Assembly: GCA_013400155.1 (NCBI GenBank)
Contig: VXBM01001906.1
Span: 1 to 64,000, forward strand
Length of the DNA stretch: 64,000 nucleotides
Origin: Helopsaltes ochotensis
Taxonomy: Eukaryota; Chordata; Aves; Passeriformes; Locustellidae
Reading direction: 5' to 3'
Shown here: positions 38,501 through 52,635 of the stretch, piece by piece
Layout of the letters: every line of letters starts with the position of its first letter
How positions within the stretch are numbered: the first letter of the stretch is position 1
Notes under the pieces: generated by a model
What the model saw: only the letters and a program-made list of their open reading frames with translations
The model's database searches: none
What the model was told of the DNA's origin: nothing
Made by a program: the position numbers and the translations under genes

Positions 38501-41482
38501 ACATGGTAATGAACCCACTGCTTGAGAAGCTTCTCGTGCTTTTCCACACAAATGTTGCTTTAATATATGTGATGTTATTTTTCCTACTGTGTCTGAGTGA
38601 TGAGACCAATGCAATTCTATTCCCTCTGAAAAACAGTACAGAAGATTTTGCTCTTAATACAGAAGTCAGACGTCTATGGGTGTATACATCTGCAGGATAA
38701 TTGCCTTCATGTTCATATGATGTTATGCAAGTTTCTCCACTGAAAAGAGACCCAGGAAAACCCTTCCAGTTTTCACCTAGTTATATGGTGAGAGATATAA
38801 GGTGTTGAAATGTAAAATTCCACATTAGCCCTTGGTATCAAATGTAAGTTGAATTAAAATGTATTTAAGTAGGTGACAATGCAGAGACCTTTTCCTGTGC
38901 TTCTTAATAGCAAATAAAAGCACTTTCGGGGAAAGAAACTGCAAGAGATAAAATATGCAAGCATGTTAACATTCACATGATAAAGAAAAATTCTATTCTG
39001 TATGTTTGCATGTGTATTTATTGATCTACTTATCAGTGAACTTTTACGTTTGTATATTTTTTATTGCAGTAAAGAGAAGATACATCTAGTTGCTACACTT
39101 CCTGTAATGCCTAACTTCTCTTGTAATCATGCTAAAAGATAAATCTAGAGGATGGAAATAACTCTAAGGAAAAGGTGTTCAAAATTCCCAAAGGATTTAT
39201 AATTAATCTGCTGGATCAGGAAACACAAGTAATGTAGAAAATCATCTAGCATCCCTAGTCACAGGTTATCAATAACACAGTACTTCCAGTCTAATTAAGG
39301 GAATAGAGAAAGCGGCCTATGTTGTACATTTTTCTCTTTAACACAGATTGCTCATATTGTTACGAGGGCCAGAGTTCACTCCATTTAAAATAATAGGATG
39401 TAAATTGTAGATAATGTTACAAATTGGGTTAAACATGTAATGATCACAGAGACAATAGTTTGGAAATGCAAAAGCAAATAGATTAAAATACTAAGTCTGG
39501 CTGCATTTTAACATTTACTACTATAATATTAGAACTATGTATCTGTCACATGTAATTGGGGCACAAAGGTAGGCCCATTTACAGAAAAATAATACTAAAA
39601 TGATGGCCATACTGGGACATGTGGAAAACATCTCCACATCTACTTTTCTAATTGTATTTTAGTCTAAAACTATCTACATTCATTAGAAAGCCATAATTAC
39701 ATTACAATTAGATATTGATCATTACACATAATGTTTTCATACACAGGTGCCTTTTTTTTTGTTTGTTTTTTGTTTTGTTTTGTTTTGTTTTTGTTACAGT
39801 TTTACCCTGGGAAACCTTTAAAATCAAATTTATCTTTATCTTTTTTAGTACTATTTCCCCTTAATGACCTGACATCTCAATGCAGATTAGAAAGAAGACA
39901 AGATAGAAAAAGAGTCACAAATTTGAGTCTACAACACCAAACTATCATGAAGCTATAGTGAAAAGATTGAGCATAGAGAAAGGAGATCACAGAACTCAGT
40001 AAGTCAGTCAGTTCAGGGTGGAGAGAATTGCGCCAAAGCTGTGAAAAAAAAATAATCAAATGCATAAAGTAGCAACAGAACATTTCTGATGATCTAGTTG
40101 TTGCCTGTCACTCATGCTGTTTGCTCTCAGTAAATTGAAAGCTCAATTATTGTAACATATTCATTTTAGCATCTCAGTATGACTCTTGGTATTTAATCTA
40201 AAAAACTGACTTTGAGTGAATGGCTGTCTCATTAACATGTTACAATCAATTGGAAAGGGGTGATTTTGAGAAATATGTTTATAATTTAACAAAAGATTAT
40301 ATAAAAGAAATATTAAATAGCATGAGGGCTAGCATCTATTTTCATTCAGATGAAAAAAATCTCACGTGATTTATATATCAATCACAAAGAAAAGAACTTA
40401 CATAGGTACAGGGATGTAAAAAACCATAGGTGATTCAATGTCTACCTACCACTGATGGACAGTTAACAAGTCAGTACTACTTCACTAAATAATCACAGAA
40501 AAACAGAGATTATCTACTCCATGCCAGTTTACTTCAGCTATCCCCACTTGATTTCCTTCTGTAATGATACTTCTGGTTTGGGGCTCTTTCCTTAAAGGCT
40601 ATTTAGAGATTAATATGATGGTTCTTACCTCCTATTAGCTGATCATACACTGTTGCAGAGCAAGTATTTGTTAGCTCCTATACACAGGGCACCCTAAAAG
40701 CCATTCCTAAGCTCCCCTGGAGCTATATTAGTAAAAAGCAGTGTGCCATAAATTCGAACTTGGGCTGTGGTATAATAAAAGTATTCTGCACATCTGATCC
40801 ATCAATAATGCCTCATTTTGGGCTCTCTCACTCAACCCTTGGGGTAGCTGAATACAGCTTTGGAACAAGTGATTTATGTACCATACTTGACACTATGGTA
40901 CTTAAGAACTGTTTCACAAATTGATTTAGCATCTCTTTTAAGAGTTAACTGAAGTTCTCTGAAGAGTTACAAAGCTTGAGCTTTGTAATTTATTAGTAGA
41001 ACTGAAAAAATGAACAGTCACTGCCATACAAGAGAGATTTTTTAGAGGTCTCAATGTCTTCTGTTTCAGTTCTCTCCTGAGAATCAGGCATTGTTAAAAT
41101 CAGGCATTGACATTTCTCATTTTATGCTTCACTTCAGATTGAAATAGTTAATGTTAGACTTTATGGCCACAAACTTCAGTAGCTTTTTATTGCTGCTCTG
41201 TGTCTTCCTGGCGTCAAAATTCTCCCGAGCTTTAATTAGGGTTGCTATATCCCTTAGGTTTTCAACCTCTTCTAAAAAGCAGCAGGTTTTATCACCAAAC
41301 ACTGCCTCAGGTTTTGTCTGACTATTTAAGAGCTATTCACTTAATAAACTCTTCAATACAAAACATGCTATAAGAAGCACAATCTGCATGAAGGAGATCT
41401 GCATGAAGGAAACCTACTCATCTTTCCACAACAGCAGTGAGACTCTTAGAACCAGAGTATTATCTGGGCTTGGAAATTAAAA
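32522..41482. other. Long unique AT-rich stretch
   Basis: About 9 kb with no supportable exon, RNA gene or classified transposon. It contains an A22 run at 35545-35566, a 13-bp tandem duplication at 35705-35730, a (TTTTG)n run at 39752-39797 and a 14-bp near-tandem duplication at 41382-41410. Open frames do not exceed about 100 codons and show no domains. Confidence 0.5.
39752..39797 (+). repeat. (TTTTG)n low-complexity run
   Basis: A T run grading into TTTTG pentamers, followed by a TTGTTACAG acceptor-like end. The resemblance to a pyrimidine tract plus AG is probably coincidental, as no open exon with recognisable coding content follows. Confidence 0.8.
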
Positions 41483-41557
41483 GGGGAAAAAAAAGGAAAA
41501 AAAAGAAAAAAGAGAAAAAAGAAAAGAAAAAAGAAAAAAGAAAAAAGAAAAAAGAAA
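41483..41557 (+). repeat. (GAAAAAA)n purine tract, first block
   Basis: Heptamer-like purine repeat, slightly irregular, on the plus strand. A second block of the same unit starts 266 bases downstream next to an assembly gap. Confidence 0.9.
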
Positions 41558-41780
41558 CCAGCAACAACAAAAACCTAATGGAAGTAGGGACTAATAGATA
41601 AAATAAGACAGTATTAATTTAAATCCCTCTGTTAACTTAAACCACCCTCTCTGCATTCCGAAAATAATTCTAAGAATATTTCTGTCAGCACTAGTTTTAA
41701 TACTCTGTAACGTGGACAATAAAATATTGTGGTATTTTCGAAGAGAAGCTTTTCAGCAGGAAAGGAGGTGCTGTCTGGAA

Positions 41781-41822
41781 NNNNNNNNNNNNNNNNNNNN
41801 NNNNNNNNNNNNNNNNNNNNNN
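41781..41822. other. Assembly gap (42 N)
   Basis: The N run ends exactly where the second (GAAAAAA)n array begins, so it probably hides more of that array or its left edge. Confidence 0.99.
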
Positions 41823-41971
41823 AAAAAGAAAAAAGAAAAAGAAAAAAGAAAAAAGAAAAAAGAAAAAAGAAAAAAGAAAAAAGAAAAAAGAAAAAAGAAA
41901 AAAGAAAAAAGAAAAAAGAAGAAAGAAAAAAGAAAAAAGAAAAAAGAAAAAAAAAGAAAAAAGAAAAAAAG
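41823..41971 (+). repeat. (GAAAAAA)n purine array, second block
   Basis: About 150 bases of nearly perfect 7-base units with occasional 6- or 9-base variants and one GAAGAAA variant. All-purine on one strand. Open frames through it on both strands (Lys/Arg/Glu one way, Phe/Ser/Leu the other) are artefacts of the repeat. Confidence 0.95.
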
Positions 41972-42607
41972 AACTGAAGAAGGACAAAAACTGAATACTG
42001 AAAACAACTTTCCTCTTCAGTCAGAGGACTAGCAAGTGGCTGAGCTATGTAAGGACAGATGACACATTGTTCTTTATATTTTTTTAAATGAAAACAAAGA
42101 AAATATGAAAGTTACAAAGGGGAATATTAATGACAACAATTCCCTAACATATGAAAGAATTTGTCATAAGCTGTTTGAAAGCAGTGGAAAAAGGAACAGA
42201 CTGATCTCATGCCATGGAAACGTAAACGCAATAAAACAGACTGGTAGCAGAATATTTGGCTTCAGGTAGAAGAAACAGTTGTATCAGGAAAAAAAATACC
42301 TTGCATGGAAGAACTGAACAGCTGAAAACATCACTGCAGAGGAAGCCTTTTGAAAATATGTAAGATAACTGTTCAGGTTCTCACAGGTGCATCTGTACCT
42401 GTGAGTAGCAAGTGTGGGCAAAAAGGAAGACTTTCAGATGATAGCCTAATTTCCAAGAGCACCCCTGAAAATCTCAGAACATATCATAAGTTTTCAGCCA
42501 CTAAGCCTTAGGAAGCAAACTAAACTGGGGAACTGTATGATAGCAATAAGAATAAGTATTTGAGATTATACAAAAAATGAAACTCAGGAGGAAAGAGAGT
42601 CAGCAAG
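41972..42607. other. Unique non-coding DNA
   Basis: Nothing recognisable lies between the purine array and the next CR1. Confidence 0.5.
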
Positions 42608-43036
42608 AGGATCAGAGGACTGCAGCACCTCTTCTATGAAGACAGGCTGAGAGAGCTGGAGTTGTACAGACTGGACAAGAAGAGGCTCCTCAGAGACCTC
42701 AGAGCAGCCCTCCAGTATCTGAAGGGAACCTGCAGGAAAGCTGGAGAGGGGCTTTTTATAAGGGCATGTAGTAAAAGGATAAGGGGGAATTAGTTTGAAA
42801 GAGGATAGGTTTAGATTAGATCTTAGGAATAAATTATTTGCTCTAAGGGTGGTGAGGCACTGGAGTAGGTTCTCCAGAGAAGCTGGACATGGGCCAGCCC
42901 TGGAAGAGTTCAAGGTGTGGTTGGATGGAGCTCTGAGCAATCTAGACTCGTGGAAGGTGTTGCCTCCAAGAGGGGCTGGAACTGGATTATTTTTAATATA
43001 AATCATTCCAATATAAATCATTCCATGATTCTATGA
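42608..43036 (+). mobile_element. CR1 LINE 3' fragment with a small tail duplication
   Basis: CR1 tail blocks in order: a CTATGAAGACAGGCTGAGAG block, a GGAAAGCTGGAGAGGGGC block, AAGAGGATAGGTTTAGATTA, a GTGGTGAGGCACTGGAG block, GGTTGGATGGAGCTCTGAGC, and a CATTCCATGATTCTATGA terminus. Wording differs from the 9- and 28-kb copies, indicating a different CR1 subfamily. Just before the terminus a 15-bp unit is repeated in tandem (42995-43009 and 43010-43024), a local slippage duplication. Confidence 0.93.
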
Positions 43037-43058
43037 CTTCTCGGCAATAACAAGACCA

Positions 43059-46128
<3,070 letters not shown>

Positions 46129-46405
46129 TGTTGCCCTGATTCTTGAAGCCTTTCTGATGTTTTCCTGTCTGTAATGGAGTTCTCACATTTTCAAGTACAA
46201 ACAATGGTTTGTTTTTCATACTTTCATGGAGGAGGAGAGAGCTGATTGACTGTTGGTCTGACCAGTGTGTTGGAGAGGTGGCAACTTCACCCTCCAATCC
46301 ACTGTCACCTTTGGAATTCTATAAAATGTCAAAATATCTAAATAAAATTCTTCTTGTGACAACTCAGCATGTAAGTGTAGTTCTTTCCCATCTCATATCT
46401 CCATA
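46129..46405 (+). mobile_element. Solo LTR, family A, copy 3
   Basis: Starts TGTTGCCCTG and ends CTCCATA; the final CA appears mutated to TA. The polyadenylation signal AATAAA lies at 46341-46346. The flanks are the 6-bp duplication GCTCAG (46123-46128 and 46406-46411); if the end is drawn at 46403 the identical flanks extend to 8 bp. The GGAGGAGAGAG, GACTGTTGGTCTG and TTTGGAATTCTATA blocks match copy 1. Confidence 0.87.
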
Positions 46406-46411
46406 GCTCAG

Positions 46412-47090
46412 TTGTAAAACTCCCACTCTGCGGAGTTTTGGGACATTCACAGGCCTGAAGGTGTTCATCCCTTCTGATGGGGCATAATTGGCTCAACTCC
46501 AGTGAGCTGATGTGAGAGAGTCATGTATTAGAAGGCGTCATAGGCCCTCCAGACTCCTTTCTGAGACCTTCCACCTCAGAGGGCTGCATGTGATCCACAT
46601 TGCGGTTCACATGCCCTGGATGTTCCCATGTTAACTTAAACACATATTAACACACTCAACTTTGTGTTTTGTGGGCTTTCCCCACCCACAATGGATCAAG
46701 ACTGCAACTATCACTTCCACCAACAAATATCGAAATTGCAGTGATTAAGTGTTGTGCTTGAATCCTTGGGTGGTGCTTTCTACTCTTATCCTTTCTTTCT
46801 CTTTCTTTCTCTCTTTCTTCTCCTAACTTCTTCTCAAAGCGTACTGTAAGCCAGACTAAAAAAAAAATCAGCCAATGCCTTAGTAAGTGCCTTGTTGTGT
46901 CTGGATAAATTAAAGTTGGCTAAGTTTAAGCTTGCTTAGTTAAGAATTTGTGAAGTCCTTACTTTGTCTTGACGTTGTTTTAAAATTTGCCAAGTAATTC
47001 TACCTTAATATTCCAAAGTTTAAAGTAAATCTTTGTTATTGAGAATTTCTGAGAATTCTGTTGCTTCTCCCATGCACCACCCAGAGTGAA
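46412..47090 (+). mobile_element. Probable further LTR-like repeat abutting family A copy 3
   Basis: Directly after the family A duplication comes an 8-bp perfect hairpin (46416-46423/46432-46439), a mixed-composition stretch, a 7-bp inverted repeat around 46667-46690, a CT-rich run at 46791-46823, and a stretch ending near a CATGCACCACCCAGAGTGAA block at about 47072-47091. Style and length resemble an LTR plus adjoining sequence, but I found no clear TG...CA termini with duplications. It may be the host copy into which family A inserted. Low confidence. Confidence 0.3.
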
Positions 47091-48959
47091 TCAAATTACC
47101 TTCCTGTAAAAGGGGACTGGGACATAACAATTGTCCGCTGTATATCACACATTTGCAGGTTCAGGACATAGACTGGGGCATACCTGACCTCTGGTTTAGC
47201 CAATAGAAGTCTCCTATCAGCCTCATTTCTTAGTTTTTGTTTGTTTGTTTGGGGGTTTTCTTTTGTATAGGTTAAATTACTTTCTGCATTTCTGTAACAA
47301 CATGACAAACAGTAAAATGAGTCACAAATTTCTTGTAAATGACTAATAGTTTCCTTTACACTCATCCTTTCATTAAGCTTATAATTATGTAAAGGATTTA
47401 TGGCAAGACTTGAATCAGTCTCTTTCAGTTCAAATCACAAAACATTAGCTCTGTAGATGTGTTGACAGATTATTCTCTGTAATCAGAAATGGTGATGGTT
47501 GCAATGATGTTCTAGTTTTAGTTTAAATCTAAATTAGAAGACAGTTACCTCTCTTGCATCCAAACTCTCCAACAGCACTGTTCGTTTCTGAACACATAGT
47601 TAAGGAGGAGGAAAATACAGAGTGATATATAGTTTCTGTACTTTCATGGAGTTGTAAAACAGAAACAAATGTTGGCAGTTTCTTATTTAATGAATTAGGG
47701 ATAATAGGAAAATGCCAACCAACAAAACTGCAAAGTTTAGGATGTCAACTTTGCAATAATTCATTGCTTCAGCTTAAAAACATTAAACAGTATCTTCATG
47801 TCGTAAGAGGATTTTCACCATTTTCCTTGTAATCCTTAGGCCTGTCAGGAATTACAAATACATGATCAGAAACAGCAAAGATGGAAAGAAAATATTTTAT
47901 TCTTTTTTATTATTTTTTTTTGTTAAAAGTCAGTTTTGTTGTGTTGGCTTATAAATTACAGTTCTTCAGATCCTCTTTAGATCAGTTGGTAATTGGGCTT
48001 TAATGATGTAGTTATTTTCACATTTCACAAGCCTCTTTTTACCACCTACATTTTCTGTAAATGAAGAGCACAAGCAGAAGCTTAATTGTAGTTGCTTGAT
48101 GAATATTTACCTCTCAGCTCAATAAATCATGATGGTTCACCTCTTTCAAAGTCAATAACTATTTAATATTCTATTAAGCTGATGGGCATAAAAGAATACT
48201 AAACCAGGTTTCTGCTATAGCAATGCAATTAACGAAAACAGGGAACAATTCCCCTTTTATTTGAAAAGGCAATAAAACATCCATTATTCAAGGAGTATGA
48301 TCATTACAAAACTGTGTGGAAATAAGTGAACCCTGTAAACTTGGATTTAATGCAGTTTTCTGAGTGAAAAGTTAAAAAAAAAACCTGTAAAAATATAACT
48401 TTATGAGTTTAGCACCACAGTATTTCCAAAAAATATCCTCATCTGATGATAGCTCACCTAACTGGATAAAGTCAGTGAGGAGATAATTTAGAGCTTTCAT
48501 TCATATATTAATAGTGATTAAGCTGTCTTTTAAGGCAACCAAATTCTAGATATGGTCATCTTTGGAATCCCTCAATTTATAATACTTGGATAATCCCACG
48601 GTGGAGTAAGGCAGATTAACTCCATCCTACTTCTGATAAAGAGACTTGAAAAGACAGGGAAGTAATCACTTCTTCAAAGAAGAATGATTTCAAACAAAAT
48701 AATAAGCCACTTATGATGAAAAAAATTAAAAACTAATCATTTTTGCAAAATCTGAATTTAACTGACACTACCTCAGGATCTGGCATGCTGCATAGTTCTC
48801 AATAATGGTTTGTTGTCTTTGTTTGTTTGATTGTTTTTTATTTTGGTGGGTTTTGGGGGTTTTGTTTGTTTGTTTGTTTTGTTTTGTTGGTTTTTTTTAA
48901 AGTGAAGCACTTAAAAGAAATGTTTAGACTTGATTTTCTTAAGTTAAAGTCATGGGTGG
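47091..48959. other. Unique AT-rich non-coding DNA with a T/G-rich run
   Basis: No exon was recognised. A (TTTG)n-rich stretch occupies about 48807-48898. The 89-codon minus-strand frame at 47096-47365 has no domain. Confidence 0.5.
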
Positions 48960-49060
48960 ACCTTGACTGGCTGTCACACACCCATTCATCTGCTCTTACT
49001 CATTGTCCTCAACAGGAAATGAGAAAAAAATAACATGGAAAAACTCATGGGTTGAGACCA
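48960..49060 (-). mobile_element. Possible truncated LTR remnant
   Basis: The block AAAACTCATGGGTTGAGA at about 49040-49057 closely resembles the polyadenylation-side block of the minus-strand LTR at 11105-11682, which reads AAAACTCATGAGCTGAGA. The preceding 80 bases are similar in layout, with A-rich spacing. If correct, this is the 3' end of the same avian ERV LTR, cut off where a CR1 begins at 49065. Confidence 0.42.
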
Positions 49061-49064
49061 AAAA

Positions 49065-49587
49065 ATCACAGATTCATGAAATATGCTGAGTTGGAAAGGA
49101 CTCACAAGGATCATTGAGTCCAATTCCTGGCTCTGCACAGAACCATCCCCAAGAGTCACACCATGTTCCTGAGAGCATTGTCCAAATGCTTCTTGAACTC
49201 TGTCAGTTCTGTGACCATTTCACTGGGGAGTCTGTTTCAGCACCTAAATACCCTCAGGGTGAAGAAGCCTCTTCTAAAATCCAGGCCATTCCAAAATCCA
49301 GACACAACCTCAGGCCATTGCCTCAGATCCTGTCATTGGTCAACACAGAGAAGTCTGTGCAACAGGAGAACAACACAGTGTCTGCCCCTCCTCTTCCCCT
49401 CATGAGGAAGTTGCAGACTCCTCCAGGCTGAACAGCCAAGTGACTTCAGACAGCCCTCATGCAGCTTCCCTTCAAGGCTCTTTAACATCCTCATTGCCCT
49501 CCTTTGAAAGCTCTCCAAGAGCTTAATGCCTTTCTTATAGTATGGCACCAAAACCTGTCCCCAGCATTCAAGGTGAGGACGCCCCAG
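49065..49587 (-). mobile_element. CR1 LINE, minus strand, 3' half (interrupted element, left part)
   Basis: Reads as the reverse complement of a CR1 tail. From left to right: a decayed octamer end (CACAGATTCATGAA), GAGTTGGAAAGGACTCACAA, a GTTCCTGAGAGCATTG block, a CTCCAGGCTGAACAGCC block, CATGCAGCTTCCCTTCAAGG, and a CCAGCATTCAAGGTGAGGAC block. It stops at CCCCAG (49582-49587). The sequence expected next in a CR1 resumes after the insertion and duplication, at 52590. Confidence 0.92.
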
Positions 49588-51115
49588 TGAGACATGGGGT
49601 AAGAAATTAGAATGGTATTGATTAGGAAATAGACATTTAGACAATGCATATTGCTTAATATTTGCTGCATTTCACTGTTATAGATAGAGTGTAATTTGTG
49701 TTTTATATGAAATGTATGCATTTAACTAACTGAGTTATAAGGATTTTTTTAAACCAGCTATATTTCTTTGCTAAAGAAAAAGGGCATAGTATGACAGGAA
49801 TCTTTTTGCCAGAAAAGGATTCCTTATTTGCTACTGTTGTATTTGGAGAACAATAGCATACCAGGAACTGGCCGAGGAGCAATTAAAACAGAGAGATAAA
49901 AACATCAGCAGAGATAAGAGACCCCTCCAGCAAGTTATAGGAACTGAAGGAGATTCGAACAAAAGGATAATCAAACCAAGGACACGGTGATCAAGAAGGA
50001 ATGCCAGCCCCAACTGCCGAGAAGAAACCACCGGGGTAACAGTGTGGAGGAACACTACCTGAGAGAGATAAGGATAATCAGGTGATTAAGCACTGGGTGG
50101 AGAACATCACACCAGTTATCAGATAAGAATGCACAACTCAGAAGAATGAAAAACCAAAAATAGCTAAAGGACACGCCAAGAAACTTACAAAGAGACAAAA
50201 GACAAGTTGCTAGAATTTGAAAGACTGGGAGTTTTAAATGTGTTGTCCTGTTCCTGGAATCATAACTAACACCAAAGGAAGAAGGGGAAAAAGCGGGGAT
50301 AGTGTTACGTTGTAGCCTCAGGCGAATTTTTCTGCATAAAAGACAGACGGAATGGGGACTCAGTGTGAGGACAGGGGAGAATTCTGTGCAATAGAGACAG
50401 ATTCTGGTTCTCACCCAGTTCCGACCCCGGGCTCGGAGCTGCGATTGAGGGTGGCTTTTACTCATAACCCAAATTAACCCGAAATTCTGTTTCCCGAAAT
50501 TTTAATAAATTTATTTGCTTATTTTAATCCGGTTACTGGCATTTTCATTTATAACATCACTATACTCACCATCCAGGAAAGAAAAGCAGGATGTATGAGA
50601 ACAACATGGAGGAATGCAAGGATGGACGATAAGGAGAAGGATGACCACCGGAACAGGACTCAAGCATCCTAAACCTCAAGGACACTAAGATAGAAAGACT
50701 CTGTAGATTCCTGGGGCTGAGATTAGATTGACCATCTGGCTTGGACTGTGACCAAGGCACCAGCGAGCATGCGCCAGCAGATGAGGTCAAAAGTTCATTT
50801 TCTGAGGAAGACCTTTTACTTCCTCCCTTTCGACCACCAGGCAACCACCAAGGATGAGTGTGAGTGCACAGGCACAAAGAACTGATAAGATAATTAGCAT
50901 ATGGAGCAGCACGGGGGTGGAACTGGGAAATGAATATGCATGGGGGTATTGTGAAACTTGATGCATATGTAACTTTTAGAGGATGAAAGTGAACTAATGG
51001 GTCAGCACGCATGACTTTGATGGAGATATCCTCCATGCATCCAGCTGCTGAATAAAATACATATCTACTTTAAAACTCATTTTGCCTTTGAGTTTTAGAA
51101 TCTTTTGGCATATCA
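49588..51115 (+). mobile_element. LTR-like insertion splitting a CR1, composite structure
   Basis: The insert begins TGAGACATGG and ends GGCATATCA. CCAG flanks it on both sides (49584-49587 and 51116-51119), consistent with a 4-bp duplication and TG...CA ends. Inside, 49835-50556 looks like a complete LTR: it starts TGTTGTATTTGG, has a TATA-like CATAAAAG at 50335-50342, AATAAA at 50504-50509, and ends TTTATAACA. The right part (50557-51115) has its own AATAAA at 51051-51056. So it is either one LTR nested in another, or a provirus whose interior is lost. No gag, pol or env is recognisable; minus-strand open frames of 74-156 codons are incidental. Confidence 0.6.
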
Positions 51116-51161
51116 CCAGTGCAGAGCAGAACAGGACAATCCCCTCCCTTGCCTGGCTGGC
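49689..51161 (+). repeat. Tandem duplication, copy 1 (1,473 bp)
   Basis: Matches 51163-52635 at an offset of 1,474 with one difference noticed by eye (G at 49981 against T at 51455). The unit starts about 100 bases inside the LTR-like insertion and ends 46 bases into the flanking CR1, so its borders do not follow the transposon borders. Confidence 0.97.
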
Positions 51162-51162
51162 N
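51162..51162. other. Single N at duplication junction
   Basis: One ambiguous base sits exactly between the two copies of the tandem duplication. This placement is typical of a sequence join made during assembly. Confidence 0.97.
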
Positions 51163-52635
51163 GTGTAATTTGTGTTTTATATGAAATGTATGCATTTAAC
51201 TAACTGAGTTATAAGGATTTTTTTAAACCAGCTATATTTCTTTGCTAAAGAAAAAGGGCATAGTATGACAGGAATCTTTTTGCCAGAAAAGGATTCCTTA
51301 TTTGCTACTGTTGTATTTGGAGAACAATAGCATACCAGGAACTGGCCGAGGAGCAATTAAAACAGAGAGATAAAAACATCAGCAGAGATAAGAGACCCCT
51401 CCAGCAAGTTATAGGAACTGAAGGAGATTCGAACAAAAGGATAATCAAACCAAGTACACGGTGATCAAGAAGGAATGCCAGCCCCAACTGCCGAGAAGAA
51501 ACCACCGGGGTAACAGTGTGGAGGAACACTACCTGAGAGAGATAAGGATAATCAGGTGATTAAGCACTGGGTGGAGAACATCACACCAGTTATCAGATAA
51601 GAATGCACAACTCAGAAGAATGAAAAACCAAAAATAGCTAAAGGACACGCCAAGAAACTTACAAAGAGACAAAAGACAAGTTGCTAGAATTTGAAAGACT
51701 GGGAGTTTTAAATGTGTTGTCCTGTTCCTGGAATCATAACTAACACCAAAGGAAGAAGGGGAAAAAGCGGGGATAGTGTTACGTTGTAGCCTCAGGCGAA
51801 TTTTTCTGCATAAAAGACAGACGGAATGGGGACTCAGTGTGAGGACAGGGGAGAATTCTGTGCAATAGAGACAGATTCTGGTTCTCACCCAGTTCCGACC
51901 CCGGGCTCGGAGCTGCGATTGAGGGTGGCTTTTACTCATAACCCAAATTAACCCGAAATTCTGTTTCCCGAAATTTTAATAAATTTATTTGCTTATTTTA
52001 ATCCGGTTACTGGCATTTTCATTTATAACATCACTATACTCACCATCCAGGAAAGAAAAGCAGGATGTATGAGAACAACATGGAGGAATGCAAGGATGGA
52101 CGATAAGGAGAAGGATGACCACCGGAACAGGACTCAAGCATCCTAAACCTCAAGGACACTAAGATAGAAAGACTCTGTAGATTCCTGGGGCTGAGATTAG
52201 ATTGACCATCTGGCTTGGACTGTGACCAAGGCACCAGCGAGCATGCGCCAGCAGATGAGGTCAAAAGTTCATTTTCTGAGGAAGACCTTTTACTTCCTCC
52301 CTTTCGACCACCAGGCAACCACCAAGGATGAGTGTGAGTGCACAGGCACAAAGAACTGATAAGATAATTAGCATATGGAGCAGCACGGGGGTGGAACTGG
52401 GAAATGAATATGCATGGGGGTATTGTGAAACTTGATGCATATGTAACTTTTAGAGGATGAAAGTGAACTAATGGGTCAGCACGCATGACTTTGATGGAGA
52501 TATCCTCCATGCATCCAGCTGCTGAATAAAATACATATCTACTTTAAAACTCATTTTGCCTTTGAGTTTTAGAATCTTTTGGCATATCACCAGTGCAGAG
52601 CAGAACAGGACAATCCCCTCCCTTGCCTGGCTGGC
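51163..52635 (+). repeat. Tandem duplication, copy 2 (1,473 bp)
   Basis: Second copy of 49689-51161. It contains the right part of the LTR-like insertion, ending at 52589 with GGCATATCA. It then runs into the CR1, which here continues without a break. Confidence 0.97.

Noticed and set aside
39752..39810. T-rich tract plus TTGTTACAG as a splice acceptor
   Set aside because: The (TTTTG)n run is a simple repeat and the downstream frame has no recognisable coding content.
41697..42032. Lys/Glu- and Phe/Ser-rich open frames on both strands
   Set aside because: They are translations of the (GAAAAAA)n array and the N gap.
50055..52510. Repeated minus-strand open frames of 136 and 156 codons
   Set aside because: They lie antisense inside the duplicated LTR-like element and appear twice only because the segment is duplicated. 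No retroviral or host domain is recognisable.
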